DNA of 64,000 nt. It comes from Streptomyces sp. 1222.5. GTDB taxonomy: Bacteria > Actinomycetota > Actinomycetes > Streptomycetales > Streptomycetaceae. Position 1 is the first letter of the stretch, and every line of letters starts with the position of its first letter. The stretch lies in assembly GCF_900105245.1 (NCBI RefSeq), contig NZ_FNSZ01000001.1:7376001-7440000 (forward strand), written 5' to 3'. Position numbers and translations under genes: made by a program. Shown one piece after another: positions 8,490 through 17,075 of this stretch. The notes beneath the pieces are model-generated. The model was not told where the DNA came from, did not search any database, and saw only the letters and a list, made by a program, of their open reading frames with translations.

Positions 8490-9797
8490 TCAGGAGCCGT
8501 CCGGACCGCCCGGCCGAGCCGATGCCAGGGCCGTCGCGGGATCACGGTCCGCTCCGCCCGCCGGGACCCAGCGGCCGTCCTCGTCGCGGTACGGCCACCA
8601 GCGTCCGTCCCTGCCGAGCCGTAGCTGAACTCCTTCCTCGGGCAGGGTCCACCGGTTGCCGCTCCTGTGCAGTGGTGGCCGTTCGTCCTGCTCCCAGGCC
8701 GCTTCCAGGCCGGCACACGCGCGTGCCAGCGCCACGCCGTCCACCGCCCATTCCTCGTCGAGTACGGCCAGGCAGGGCGCGCCTCCGGCCTGCCAGGCAC
8801 GGACAGCGTCCGCGAGGCCCCGGCGGCCCCGCCCCGACTCCGTGGAGAGCCGCTCGGCCACGGCCTCGGGCGGCGTGCCGCAGGCCAGCCGTACGGCGTC
8901 CTGAGCGGCCGTCAGGCGTAGCTGTACGGCGTCCCGAGCGGCAGTCGTCCCGGCGCCCGACCCCGGGCCGGCCGACAGGTCCCGCGCGAGCAGCCGGAAG
9001 GCCTCGACGGCGGTGCGGCCCGCCAGGTGTTCCAGCGCGGCCGACTCGATACCGGGGACCGGTTCCGGTGCAGCGTCCAAGGCTGGTGGCGTCCCCGGTG
9101 CCGGTGGCAGTGCGGGCAGTTCGGGGAGCCGGGGCAGGATGTCCGCGGCCGCCCACGCCTCCGCGGCGTCGACGCCCTCGGCGCCCGGCTCGTGCGGCAC
9201 CGCCCGGGATGCCGTGCCGCGCACGTGCAGTTCCGCGAGGAAGGTGTCCTTCGCGCGCCCGCGCAGCAACAGCAGCAGAAACGGATCCTCGTCCAGCAGC
9301 CGCGCCACCTGGTGGCAGAGCGCGGCCGTGTGCCCGCAGTGGTCCCAGGTGCCGCACTCGCACTCCGGATCCAGCTCACCGAGGCCCGGCAGGAGATCGA
9401 TCCCGTGCGCGGCCGCGTCCTCGATCAAATGCGGCGGCAGCTCCCGGTCGAGGAGCGCGGCCATGTGCCCGGCCTGCTCCACCGCCAGGTCCAGAAACCG
9501 TCCCCACTCCTCGGCGGACAACTCCGGCACCAGCACGTCGGCCCGGTGTGTCGCACCTCCCGGGGCATGGACGACGGCGGTCACCCGGCCGGGCCGCACG
9601 GTCACCGCGCCCACCCCGCCCGCGCGCGCGAGCCGGCGCCCCGCCTTGACGGCCGCCCGGTCCATGGCCGCGTCCTCCAGCGCCCGCAGCCAGGCCTGCC
9701 CCCACCACGTCCGCGTGAAAGCCTGTCCGCGTGCGGGTGGCGCCGCGGCGAACGTGCGCACCAGGTCGTCGTCGTGTTCGTCGTCGTAACGGCTCAT
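8490..9797 (-). CDS. SWIM zinc-finger protein, partner of the SNF2 helicase
   Basis: A 435-residue cytoplasmic protein. The zinc motif CECGTWDHCGHTAALCHQVA, near residues 144-163, is a SWIM finger (CxC then CxH), a fold linked to DNA or protein binding. The N-terminus begins with an acidic stretch, then TRTWWGQAWLRALED, which is characteristic of the SWIM proteins found next to SNF2 helicases. Its start overlaps the upstream helicase stop by 4 bp (ATGA), so translation is coupled. The two probably act together on DNA; the process is not established. The C-terminal half has Trp-rich WWPYRDEDGRW and no recognised domain. Confidence 0.85.
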   Translation of the reverse strand: MSRYDDEHDDDLVRTFAAAPPARGQAFTRTWWGQAWLRALEDAAMDRAAVKAGRRLARAGGVGAVTVRPGRVTAVVHAPGGATHRADVLVPELSAEEWGRFLDLAVEQAGHMAALLDRELPPHLIEDAAAHGIDLLPGLGELDPECECGTWDHCGHTAALCHQVARLLDEDPFLLLLLRGRAKDTFLAELHVRGTASRAVPHEPGAEGVDAAEAWAAADILPRLPELPALPPAPGTPPALDAAPEPVPGIESAALEHLAGRTAVEAFRLLARDLSAGPGSGAGTTAARDAVQLRLTAAQDAVRLACGTPPEAVAERLSTESGRGRRGLADAVRAWQAGGAPCLAVLDEEWAVDGVALARACAGLEAAWEQDERPPLHRSGNRWTLPEEGVQLRLGRDGRWWPYRDEDGRWVPAGGADRDPATALASARPGGPDGS

Positions 9798-12709
9798 CGT
9801 GCCTCCCCGCGCAGTTCCACCAGCGCGGCCAGGTCCGCGTCCGTCAGTTCGGTGAGCGCGGCCTCGCCGGTGCCGAGCACGGCGTCGGACAGCTCCCGCT
9901 TCCGGCCGAGCATCTCCGCGATGCGGTCCTCCAGGGTTCCCTCGGCGATCAGCCGGTGCACCTGCACGGGACGGGTCTGCCCGATGCGGTACGCCCGGTC
10001 GGTGGCCTGTGCCTCGACCGCCGGGTTCCACCAGCGGTCGTAGTGCACGACATGCTCGGCGCGGGTCAGGTTCAGCCCCGTCCCGGCGGCCTTGAGCGAC
10101 AGCAGGAACACCGGGACCTCACCGTCCTGGAAGCGCCGCACCATCTCCTCGCGCGCAAGGACCGGTGTGCCGCCGTGCAGGAAGAGCGAGGGCACGCCGC
10201 GGGCGGACAAGTGCTGTTGGAGGAGGCGGCCCATGCGCACGTACTGCGTGAAGACGAGCATGCCCGAGCCCTCCGCGAGGATCGTGTCGAGCAGTTCGTC
10301 CAGCAGCTCCAGCTTTCCCGAACGCCCGGTGAGCCGCGGTGAGTGGTCCTCCTTGAGGAACTGGGCCGGGTGGTTGCAGATCTGCTTCAGGCCGGTCAGC
10401 AACTGGACGATGAGGCCCCGGCGGGCCATGTCGTCGGCGGCCGCGATGCGTGCCAGCGTCTCACGGACCAACGCCTCGTACAGGCCCGCCTGTTCACCGG
10501 TCAGGGTCACCGGGTGGTCCGTCTCCGTCTTCGGAGGCAGCTCGGGGGCGATACCGGGGTCCGACTTGCGCCGGCGCAGCAGGAACGGCCGGACGAGGCG
10601 CCCGAGCCGATCGGCGGCGGCGGGGTCCCGGCCGGTCTCGACCGGTTGCGCGTACCGCGCGCGGAAGGCGCCCAGGCGGCCGAGCAGGCCGGGTGTCGTC
10701 CAGTCGAGAATGGCCCACAGCTCGGTGAGGTTGTTCTCCACCGGAGTGCCGGTGAGCGCGATACGCGCGCGTGCGCCGATGGAGCGCAGCGCCCGCGCGG
10801 TCGCCGAGTACGGGTTCTTCACGTGCTGAGCCTCGTCGGCCACCACCATGCCCCAGGGGATGTCCGCGAGCCGTTCGGCGTCCAGCCGCATCGTGCCGTA
10901 CGTGGTCAGCACGAACTCCCCGGCCGCCACGGAGCCGAGGTCGCGCGCGGGGCCGTGGAACCTGCGCACCGGCACGCCGGGGGCGAAACGCTCGATCTCC
11001 CGCTGCCAGTTGCCCAGCAGGGACGCCGGACAGACGACGAGCGTGGGACCGGCCGTCGAGCTGTCCGTCTGCCGGTGCAGATGCAGCGCGATCAGCGTGA
11101 TCGTCTTGCCGAGACCCATGTCGTCGGCGAGGCAGCAGCCCAGCCCGAGGGAGGTCGTACGGGCCAGCCAGTCCAGGCCGCGCACCTGGTAGTCCCGCAA
11201 CCGGGCGGCCAGGCCGTGAGGCTGCCCGACGGCTGCGGTCACGGTCCTGGTGCCCTCCAGCCGCTCCTTGAGCCCGTCCAGCCATCCGGTGGGCCGCACG
11301 TCGACCTCGTGGCCGTCGATCCGCGCGGAACCCGTCAGCGCGGCCGCCAGCGCTTCCACGGGAGCGAGGGAGCGGTTCTCGAGCGTGCGGGCGTGCCGAA
11401 CCTGGCGGGGGTCGACCAGCACCCATCCGTCCCGCAGCCGCACCAGGGGACGCTTGGCCTCGGCGAGCCGGTCCAGTTCCTCGCGGGACAGCTCCCGCCC
11501 GTCCAGCGTGAACGCCCAGTTGAACGCGACCCTGCCGTCGGCCGCGACGAACGATTGCGGCGCCGCGGTGTTCCCCGAAGGGGGAGCGTCGTCGGGCGGT
11601 CCGACCGTGGCGTGGACGGTGAGCCCGTGCGCCAGCTCCTTCGGCCAGCGCACGTCGATCCCCACCGAGGCCAGCGCCGACGCGCCCGCGCCCAGGAGTT
11701 CGGTGATCTCGTCCTCGGCGAGGTCCACCGCATCGGGAACGGCGGCGGAGAGCAGCGGTGTCAGGGGCGGCCAGGCGCGGGCGGCTCGGCGCAGCGCCAG
11801 CAGCGCGTCCGCACGCGCGCGGGGAGCGAACGCGTCCGGGGAAGCAGATCCGTCGTGCGAAACCTCAGCGTCGGGTGAGGCGGTGCCGGTCCACAGGACG
11901 GCGGCGTCCACGACGTCCGCCGTCCCGCTGGTGCCGTGCACCTGCAGCACCGCGCGGAAGCGGACCCGGGCGTCGTCCTGTCCTGCCGTGTCGTCGAGGC
12001 CGGACGCCTCGACCCGCAGTGACAGCCGTACTCCCGCGTCGTGGGCGGCGGCGATGCCGTCCGCCCACGCGCGCAGCGCGGGCAGCCGCTGCGGTTCGGG
12101 CGCCGCGTACGCGGGGCCGCCGGTCACCGTCGGCGCGGCCGGGGAGCGGGGCAGCGCGTCGGCGACCGCGTCCAGAAAGGCGCGCAGCAGCCGCTCGGGA
12201 TCCGGAAGCCGCAGCGGGCCTTCGGACGGGAGAGGCACGGCATGCGCCTCCGGGGGCATGGCCGCGGCGAGTTCCCGGACCAGTTCCGCGTCGCGCGCCG
12301 ACAACGGCCCGATCCGCCACGCCTCGTGTTCGCCGGGGGATAGACCGGGCAGGAGCAGGCCGCGTGCGAGGAAGTGCAGGGCCAGCAGCCGGGCCGCGCT
12401 CCAGAAGGCGAGGGACCGGTGCCAGTACGGCAGCTCGCGCGCGCGGGTGAGCAGCGGCAGCGCGTCGCTCACGGGCAACAGGATCGCGGGCGTACGGATC
12501 TGCTCGACGGCGCCACCCGCCGAGGGCACTACGACGTCCAGGTCTGTCACGGAGGCATCCGGGACGGCGGGGAGTTCTTCGCCGTCCTCCTGCCAGAAGG
12601 CGAGCCGACCGGTACGAGCGGGGTCGGAGGGCAGGAACAGGGCGCGACAGTCGGCCAGTCGGGTCAGTGGGGTCGGTTCGGAGGATGGTGCCGTGGAGAT
12701 TCTCCGCAC
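9794..12709 (-). CDS. SNF2-family DEAD/DEAH helicase (HepA-like DNA translocase)
   Basis: A 971-residue ATPase. Residues 1-500 are the family-specific SNF2-associated region. The motor follows: motif I DDMGLGKT (about residue 528), VVCPASLLGNWQREI, motif II DEAQHVKNP (about 622), motif III LTGTPVENN, then the C-terminal RecA lobe with MLVFTQYVRMGRLLQQHL, and motif VI DRAYRIGQTRP near 905. Such proteins translocate on duplex DNA and remodel protein-DNA complexes. A GTG start is chosen, with GAGGAG about 12 nt upstream, so the exact start is uncertain. It overlaps the SWIM protein gene by 4 bp and is likely co-transcribed with it. Confidence 0.92.
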   Translation of the reverse strand: MRRISTAPSSEPTPLTRLADCRALFLPSDPARTGRLAFWQEDGEELPAVPDASVTDLDVVVPSAGGAVEQIRTPAILLPVSDALPLLTRARELPYWHRSLAFWSAARLLALHFLARGLLLPGLSPGEHEAWRIGPLSARDAELVRELAAAMPPEAHAVPLPSEGPLRLPDPERLLRAFLDAVADALPRSPAAPTVTGGPAYAAPEPQRLPALRAWADGIAAAHDAGVRLSLRVEASGLDDTAGQDDARVRFRAVLQVHGTSGTADVVDAAVLWTGTASPDAEVSHDGSASPDAFAPRARADALLALRRAARAWPPLTPLLSAAVPDAVDLAEDEITELLGAGASALASVGIDVRWPKELAHGLTVHATVGPPDDAPPSGNTAAPQSFVAADGRVAFNWAFTLDGRELSREELDRLAEAKRPLVRLRDGWVLVDPRQVRHARTLENRSLAPVEALAAALTGSARIDGHEVDVRPTGWLDGLKERLEGTRTVTAAVGQPHGLAARLRDYQVRGLDWLARTTSLGLGCCLADDMGLGKTITLIALHLHRQTDSSTAGPTLVVCPASLLGNWQREIERFAPGVPVRRFHGPARDLGSVAAGEFVLTTYGTMRLDAERLADIPWGMVVADEAQHVKNPYSATARALRSIGARARIALTGTPVENNLTELWAILDWTTPGLLGRLGAFRARYAQPVETGRDPAAADRLGRLVRPFLLRRRKSDPGIAPELPPKTETDHPVTLTGEQAGLYEALVRETLARIAAADDMARRGLIVQLLTGLKQICNHPAQFLKEDHSPRLTGRSGKLELLDELLDTILAEGSGMLVFTQYVRMGRLLQQHLSARGVPSLFLHGGTPVLAREEMVRRFQDGEVPVFLLSLKAAGTGLNLTRAEHVVHYDRWWNPAVEAQATDRAYRIGQTRPVQVHRLIAEGTLEDRIAEMLGRKRELSDAVLGTGEAALTELTDADLAALVELRGEAR

Positions 12710-12948
12710 AGCTCTGCTGCACTCCTCAAATTTGACTACTTGCCTCGGGGTGGCCGAGGGTACAGCACGGACAAGGGGGTTCCCGACGGCTCGGCGAGGT
12801 GACCTGAGCCACTCAGGGGTCCGGAGCGGAGTCGGCGGCCCATTAGGGGACGCCCCAGGGAGGTCTCAGGGTCGCCGTCCGGAACCGCGGGGAGCGGGAG
12901 GCCGTTCTCAGAGCAGAGAGCGGCAGTGGCCGCGAAGGAGGGACGCTC

Positions 12949-13131
12949 ATGTCCAACAACGCGAAGATCGCCGCGGGTGGTGTGGCGGTCGGACTCATTC
13001 TGCTGATATGGCTGCCCTGGTGGGTATCGTTCCTGATCGTCGTCGGGGTTCCGGTGGCCGCCTACCTGGCGCTGGATCCCTCGCAGCGGCGCAGGCTGCG
13101 CCGGGTCGGCCGGAAGGAACTCGGCCGCTGA
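12949..13131 (+). CDS. Small two-helix membrane protein, 60 residues
   Basis: A 60-residue protein with two adjacent hydrophobic helices (about residues 8-24 and 25-42, rich in Val/Ile/Leu/Trp) and a strongly basic tail (QRRRLRRVGRKELGR). Frame, composition and an upstream GGAGGGACGCTC before the ATG support a real gene. I do not recognise a named family; similar tiny membrane proteins of unknown role are frequent in Streptomyces. Two strong hairpins lie downstream and end the transcript. No function is assigned. Confidence 0.7.
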   Translation: MSNNAKIAAGGVAVGLILLIWLPWWVSFLIVVGVPVAAYLALDPSQRRRLRRVGRKELGR

Positions 13132-13208
13132 GGCACCGGCGAACCGCCGCGTCGGTTCGCCGCCCGTCGGTCCACTGGAGCGCCCTGCCGGCGCGCCCGC
13201 GTGCAGCC

Positions 13209-13282
13209 GCCCGGGCCCTTGGGCCCGGGCACACCCCCCGCGTGGGCCGACGGACGCTTCGCCTCCGTCGGCCCACGCGGGG
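13209..13282. terminator. Tandem hairpins forming a bidirectional terminator
   Basis: Two successive perfect hairpins: 10-bp arms GCCCGGGCCC/GGGCCCGGGC (13209-13230, 2-nt loop) and a 19-bp stem (13236-13254 with 13264-13282). They lie between the convergent 60-residue membrane protein gene and the gene at 13289-14155, 7 bp before the latter's stop on the reverse strand. Confidence 0.8.
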
Positions 13283-13288
13283 CTCGGT

Positions 13289-14155
13289 TCACATGGGCCG
13301 TACGGCCATCTTGTCGAGTGCCTCCAGCAGCCCGGGCAACTCGGGACCGCGCCCGACCGGCAGGACTTCGCCGGGTTCCTCGTCGAGCAGGACGAAGGCG
13401 ATGTCGTCGGTGCGGGCCACCATCGACCAGCCCGGACCGTCGGCGCGCAGCGTACGCGCGTCGCCCGGCGCGAACGAGGAGCGCACCCGGCCGAGCGGCG
13501 GGGGTGAGTCGACGTAGGAGCGCACCTCCGCGAGCACCCGCCGGATCCCCCGGTGCCCGGCCTTCGGCCCGTCCTCCCCGGCCGCCGGTGAAGGCGCCGC
13601 CGGCTGCGCGGGGGCCGCCTGTTCCTCCGTTGCGGACTCACCCGGCACGGCGAATTCGGCGTCGTTGATCTGCTCGCGCCACGCGGCCCACTGCAGCGCG
13701 ATCTCGTCGGCGCCGAGCCGTCGCTGCGCGGGCCCCCAGACGCTGGTGTCCGGCGGGCTCAGCGAGGGACGGTCCGCGCTCTCGGGCGGCGGGTCGTGGG
13801 GCGCGGGGACGCCGGGCGCAGCCACGGCGACCGCCAGCGGCCAGCCCGGCAGGGCGGTGACGACCGCGCGTTCGTCCGGCGACAGGTCGTACTCCATGCC
13901 GCAGTCCCAGGACGCGATCGCCACGGCTACCAGCGAGACGTCGTCGATGACGACCGTCCAGCGGGCACCGTCGCCGTCCTGGCCCAGCACCAGGCCGTAC
14001 CCGTCGGCGAGGGGCGTCAGCCCCAGGGCCGCGCACGCCTCCGGGTAGTCGTCGCCCAGCACGCTCGGAAACTGTGCCGGCGTCAGCAACACCGCCGTCA
14101 GCACGTACAGCGCATCGTCCGCGGCGGCGACGGCCTCCTCGTCCGTCCCGGCCAT
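13289..14155 (-). CDS. Conserved hypothetical protein, SseB/type III-like features absent
   Basis: A 288-residue soluble protein with no recognised catalytic motif. The first 110 residues form an alpha/beta region (LYVLTAVLLTPAQFPSVLG, WTVVIDDVSLVAVAIASWDC). A Pro/Glu/Ala-rich linker spans about residues 175-205, and the C-terminal 80 residues (GPGWSMVARTDDIAFVLLDE) look like a second compact domain. A clean GGGAGGCAGGG precedes the ATG. It has its own upstream spacer and no obvious operon partner. Composition matches neighbouring genes, so there is no sign of recent acquisition. Function unknown. Confidence 0.75.
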   Translation of the reverse strand: MAGTDEEAVAAADDALYVLTAVLLTPAQFPSVLGDDYPEACAALGLTPLADGYGLVLGQDGDGARWTVVIDDVSLVAVAIASWDCGMEYDLSPDERAVVTALPGWPLAVAVAAPGVPAPHDPPPESADRPSLSPPDTSVWGPAQRRLGADEIALQWAAWREQINDAEFAVPGESATEEQAAPAQPAAPSPAAGEDGPKAGHRGIRRVLAEVRSYVDSPPPLGRVRSSFAPGDARTLRADGPGWSMVARTDDIAFVLLDEEPGEVLPVGRGPELPGLLEALDKMAVRPM

Positions 14156-14294
14156 CCCTGCCTCCCAATGAATCGTCCGTCGGCGCGCACCCTAGTGCGA
14201 GGAGAAGGCCCTTGTCACGACTGCTCACACCGCTCGGAGCTGCAGGTTTCCGCCTGGACGGGGGCGAAACGACCGTAACGGAGGTCCGGGTTGC

Positions 14295-14591
14295 TCAGGT
14301 CGTCGGCAGCCCGAGGAGATCCCGGGCCACGGCGGCCGGCGACTCGGCGCGCTCCCGGGCCAGCACGACGACGGCCCGGCACGCCAGCTCGCTCACGCCG
14401 AACGACAGCGCCTCTGGCGACACCCACCCGGCCGCCTCCTCGACCCGGTCCTGGTCGTCCGTCGCGCGGGCGGCCACATAGACGGCCGCGGCCTCGAACA
14501 AATTGTGTGCGCGCTTCTCCCGGCCGCCCGTCTCCCGGGCCGGTGCGGAGGTGCGAAGTCTGGCGGCGTATTTGCGTACCGTGTCGAACAC
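14295..14591 (-). CDS. Conserved hypothetical protein, 98 residues
   Basis: A small helical protein of 98 residues, read from a GTG start with GGAGAGGTGG about 8 nt upstream. It has an amphipathic N-terminus (MFDTVRKYAARLRTS), a run of helix-forming Ala/Glu residues and no Cys-pair, signal peptide or membrane segment. A reading frame shifted relative to this one also opens nearby but has worse codon use. I do not recognise a family. It stands alone between the 288-residue hypothetical and the PadR gene. Confidence 0.65.
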   Translation of the reverse strand: MFDTVRKYAARLRTSAPARETGGREKRAHNLFEAAAVYVAARATDDQDRVEEAAGWVSPEALSFGVSELACRAVVVLARERAESPAAVARDLLGLPTT

Positions 14592-14822
14592 GCGAAACCA
14601 CCTCTCCCCATGACGGGGTCGTCATCGATCTCATTTCGTCCCCCTCAACGTAGAGTTGGATCTCCGGTGACAGAAGAGGGGCGACGCGATGAAGCGCCGC
14701 GACCTTCTCGCCGCCCGCCGGCCGGACGGGGCGGCCGGCACCTCGGTGGGCACGGGCTCCGCACCGCGTTCGAATCATCGGCACGGCGGCGCCCGGTCCC
14801 GCCGGAGCGCGACCGGGGCTCC

Positions 14823-15356
14823 TCAGCGACCGGCCCGGTCGAGTGACGCGAGGGTGTCGCGCAGCCAGGCGAGTTCGGCCCGGCTCGTGGCCCGCGCGAT
14901 GGTGAGGACACCCTGCCGGAAGGGATCCTCCAGTTCCTCCGCGCGCAGCGGCCGGTCGCCCTCGTAGAAGAAGCTCGCCGGTTCCTCCAGGAAGGCCAGC
15001 CGCCTTCGCAGCACCGCGGCCTGCGCCGCGGGATCCTCCAGGTGTCGCAAGAACGCGAGCAGGGTGAACCACTGGTTCTCGTCCGTGATCTCGCGCTGCC
15101 CGGGCTCGGCGAGCCGGCGCCTGAGCTCACGACCCCCCTCCTCGGTCAGCCTCAGCACATGGCGCGGCGCCGCCACGGCACCGGGCTCCGGGCTGCGCAC
15201 CAGCAGGCCGGCCTTCTCCAGTCGCTTGATCGCCGGGTACAGCGTGCTCTCGGCGACCGGTCGCACATGGCCGGTGAGTGCCGCGATGTGCCGGCGCAGG
15301 ACGTATCCGTGCAGCGGTGCGTCGTACAGGAAGCCGAGGATGGCGAGTTCGAGCAT
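14823..15356 (-). CDS. PadR-family transcriptional regulator
   Basis: A 177-residue regulator starting directly with the PadR winged helix (MLELAILGFLYDAPLHGYVL, then STLYPAIKRLEKAGLLVRS in the recognition/wing region) and ending with a Vir-type helical dimerisation domain containing FYEGDRPLRAEELEDPFRQG. PadR proteins usually repress a neighbouring gene and release DNA on binding a small molecule. It is divergent from an alpha/beta hydrolase gene, with a perfect palindrome in the shared promoter region, which suggests it controls both itself and the hydrolase. That link is inferred from architecture. Confidence 0.93.
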   Translation of the reverse strand: MLELAILGFLYDAPLHGYVLRRHIAALTGHVRPVAESTLYPAIKRLEKAGLLVRSPEPGAVAAPRHVLRLTEEGGRELRRRLAEPGQREITDENQWFTLLAFLRHLEDPAAQAAVLRRRLAFLEEPASFFYEGDRPLRAEELEDPFRQGVLTIARATSRAELAWLRDTLASLDRAGR

Positions 15357-15412
15357 GGCCGCATTCTCCCCCCCGGAGCGCTGTACCTCGGCACATCAAT
15401 ACTTTCTTTCCG

Positions 15413-15436
15413 CTATACATCGGTACCGATGTATAG
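15413..15436. promoter_or_regulatory. Perfect 24-bp palindromic operator, probable PadR site
   Basis: Arms CTATACATCGGT (15413-15424) and ACCGATGTATAG (15425-15436) are exact reverse complements with no spacer. The site lies 57 bp upstream of the PadR start and 35 bp upstream of the hydrolase start. TATAGT at 15432-15437 could be the hydrolase -10 box, so binding would block it. The ACAT/ATGT core is consistent with PadR-type sites. Confidence 0.75.
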
Positions 15437-15470
15437 TCGCTACGGCGACAAGGCATCAGGGAGGGGCTTC

Positions 15471-16226
15471 GTGAAGCAGGCGGCGTTCGACAGGCAGGGA
15501 AGCTGTATCCGTTGGACCGAGGTGCCCGGAGCGGAACCGGCACGGGTGTACCTGCACGGACTCGGGGCGATGTCAGCCGTGTACCACGCACACGTCGCGA
15601 CCCGGCCGGAACTCGCGGGCAGACGAAGCCTCTTCGTGGATCTGCCCGGGCACGGCATCAGTGACCGGCCCCAGGACTTCGGCTACACGCTGGAGGAGCA
15701 CGCGGACGCGGTCGCCGCGGCACTGGACGAGGCGGGAGTCGGGGGCGCCGAGCTGATCGCGCACAGCATGGGCGGCGCGGTCGCCGTCGTGCTGGCGCAC
15801 CGACGGCCCGACCTCGCCTCCCGGCTGGTGCTCACGGAGGCGAACCTCGACGCCTTCCCGCCGCAGTCGGCCGGCAGCAGTGGCATCGCCGCCCATGAGG
15901 AGGACGAGTTCGTCGAGAAGGCCTACGCGCGCGTGCTCAAGGCGGTCGGGCCGCTGTGGGCGGCCACCATGCGACTGGCCGACCCGCGCGCCCTGCACCG
16001 CAGCGCCGTCGGTCTGCGGCGGGGCTCGGACCCGGTGATGCGCACCCTCCTGGAGGGACTGGCGATCGAGCGTGTCTACCTCCAGGGCGAACGCAGCGGC
16101 GAACTCGCGGACAGAGAGGGCCTGGAGGCGGCCGGGGTCCGCGTGGTGACCGTGCCCCGCGCGGGGCACAACGTCATGTTCGACAACCCCGATGCCTTCG
16201 TGGCGGCCGTCGCGGCGGCGGCCTGA
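15471..16226 (+). CDS. Alpha/beta-fold hydrolase
   Basis: A 251-residue serine hydrolase. HGLG near residue 27 forms the oxyanion region, AHSMGG near residue 98 carries the nucleophile serine, and AGHNVMFDNP close to the C-terminus supplies the catalytic histidine. The substrate cannot be deduced; candidates are esters, lactones or haloalkane-type compounds. The GTG start is preceded by GGGAGGGG at good spacing; an upstream extension has no support. The gene is divergent from PadR with the palindrome between them, so induction by a PadR ligand, possibly the hydrolase substrate, is plausible. Confidence 0.9.
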   Translation: MKQAAFDRQGSCIRWTEVPGAEPARVYLHGLGAMSAVYHAHVATRPELAGRRSLFVDLPGHGISDRPQDFGYTLEEHADAVAAALDEAGVGGAELIAHSMGGAVAVVLAHRRPDLASRLVLTEANLDAFPPQSAGSSGIAAHEEDEFVEKAYARVLKAVGPLWAATMRLADPRALHRSAVGLRRGSDPVMRTLLEGLAIERVYLQGERSGELADREGLEAAGVRVVTVPRAGHNVMFDNPDAFVAAVAAAA

Positions 16227-16296
16227 CCGGCCGGCCGCCGCCGGTCCGCGCGCACGCGCCGTCAGGCCCTCGCGCGAGCCGGCGGTTCTCCCGCAC

Positions 16297-16338
16297 GGGC
16301 TCTCAGTCCTCGCGTACGGGCTTTCAGTCCTCGCGTAC
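16297..16338. repeat. 21-bp tandem repeat duplicating the methyltransferase 3' end
   Basis: Two near-identical 21-bp units (16297-16317 and 16318-16338, one base different) abut at the end of the methyltransferase gene. Read on the reverse strand, the real ending VRED-stop is followed by KP, a second VRED-stop, and a decayed third copy (EPVREN). This looks like local slippage duplication of the stop region. Confidence 0.8.
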
Positions 16339-16923
16339 CGCGAGCGCGAGGAAACGGGCGTCTTCGTCGACGTACGACGTCATGCGCCACCCCGAACGGG
16401 ACAGGAGCGGAGCGAGGTTCGCCTCGTCCCGCAGGTCGTCGGGCGTGATCCGCCGGCCCTGACGGGCCGCCAGGGCGGCCCGGCCGATGGGGTGGAACAG
16501 CGCGAGCGTGCCGCGCGGCCGTACCACACGGGCCAGTTCCCGCAGGTTGTCCGCGGGGCGCGGAAGATGTGCGATCAGGCCGGCCGCGAAGACGGCGTCC
16601 AGTCCGCCCGCCCGCAGCGGCAGCGCGGCCACGTCGGCGAGCAGCAGCCGCCCGTGCCGGTCCCGGCCCGCCCGCGTGGCGGCCGCCAGCATCGCCGGGG
16701 TCAGATCTGCACCCAGTACCACACCGGAGGGGCCCACGGCAGAGCGCAGAGGTGGCAGCGCCCGGCCGGTACCGCAGCCGGCGTCGAGCACGCGGTCGCC
16801 GGCCCGTAGCCCGAGGCCGGTCACCGCGGCGGCGTAGGCGGGCCCGTCGTCGGGGAACCTGCTGTCCCAGCCGGCCGCCCGGGCGGTGAAGAACTCCTGG
16901 ACATCTGTGTGGTCGTTGCTCAT
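16324..16923 (-). CDS. Class I SAM-dependent methyltransferase
   Basis: A 199-residue Rossmann-fold methyltransferase. Motif I VLDAGCGTGRALPPL binds S-adenosylmethionine, LGADLTPAML gives the acidic ribose-binding residue, and LLLADVAALPLRAGGLDAVF and AHLPRPADNLRELARVVRPRGTL follow in order. The substrate is unknown. The ATG at 16921-16923 (MSNDHTDV) is chosen; another in-frame ATG three codons upstream (16932) is possible and neither has a strong ribosome-binding site. The 3' end lies in a tandem duplication. No functional link to the neighbouring hydrolase can be shown. Confidence 0.85.
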   Translation of the reverse strand: MSNDHTDVQEFFTARAAGWDSRFPDDGPAYAAAVTGLGLRAGDRVLDAGCGTGRALPPLRSAVGPSGVVLGADLTPAMLAAATRAGRDRHGRLLLADVAALPLRAGGLDAVFAAGLIAHLPRPADNLRELARVVRPRGTLALFHPIGRAALAARQGRRITPDDLRDEANLAPLLSRSGWRMTSYVDEDARFLALAVRED

Positions 16924-17075
16924 GCCCCGCATGATCCCTCACCGTCACGAGGGACACCTCGGCGCGCATGTTCGAGCGGGACCCGATCGTTCCGGCGCAT
17001 CTCCATGTCATATTCCAACACCTTTCGAAATGCGCCCCCTTTGTGCGCCCCTGCCCCGGCTAGCGTCCCGGGGCC

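Noticed and set aside
14689..14967. Small + strand frame opening MKRRDLLAARRP with a GAGGGG upstream
   Set aside because: It runs antisense into the well-supported PadR gene and becomes Ser/Arg-rich with no recognisable domain.
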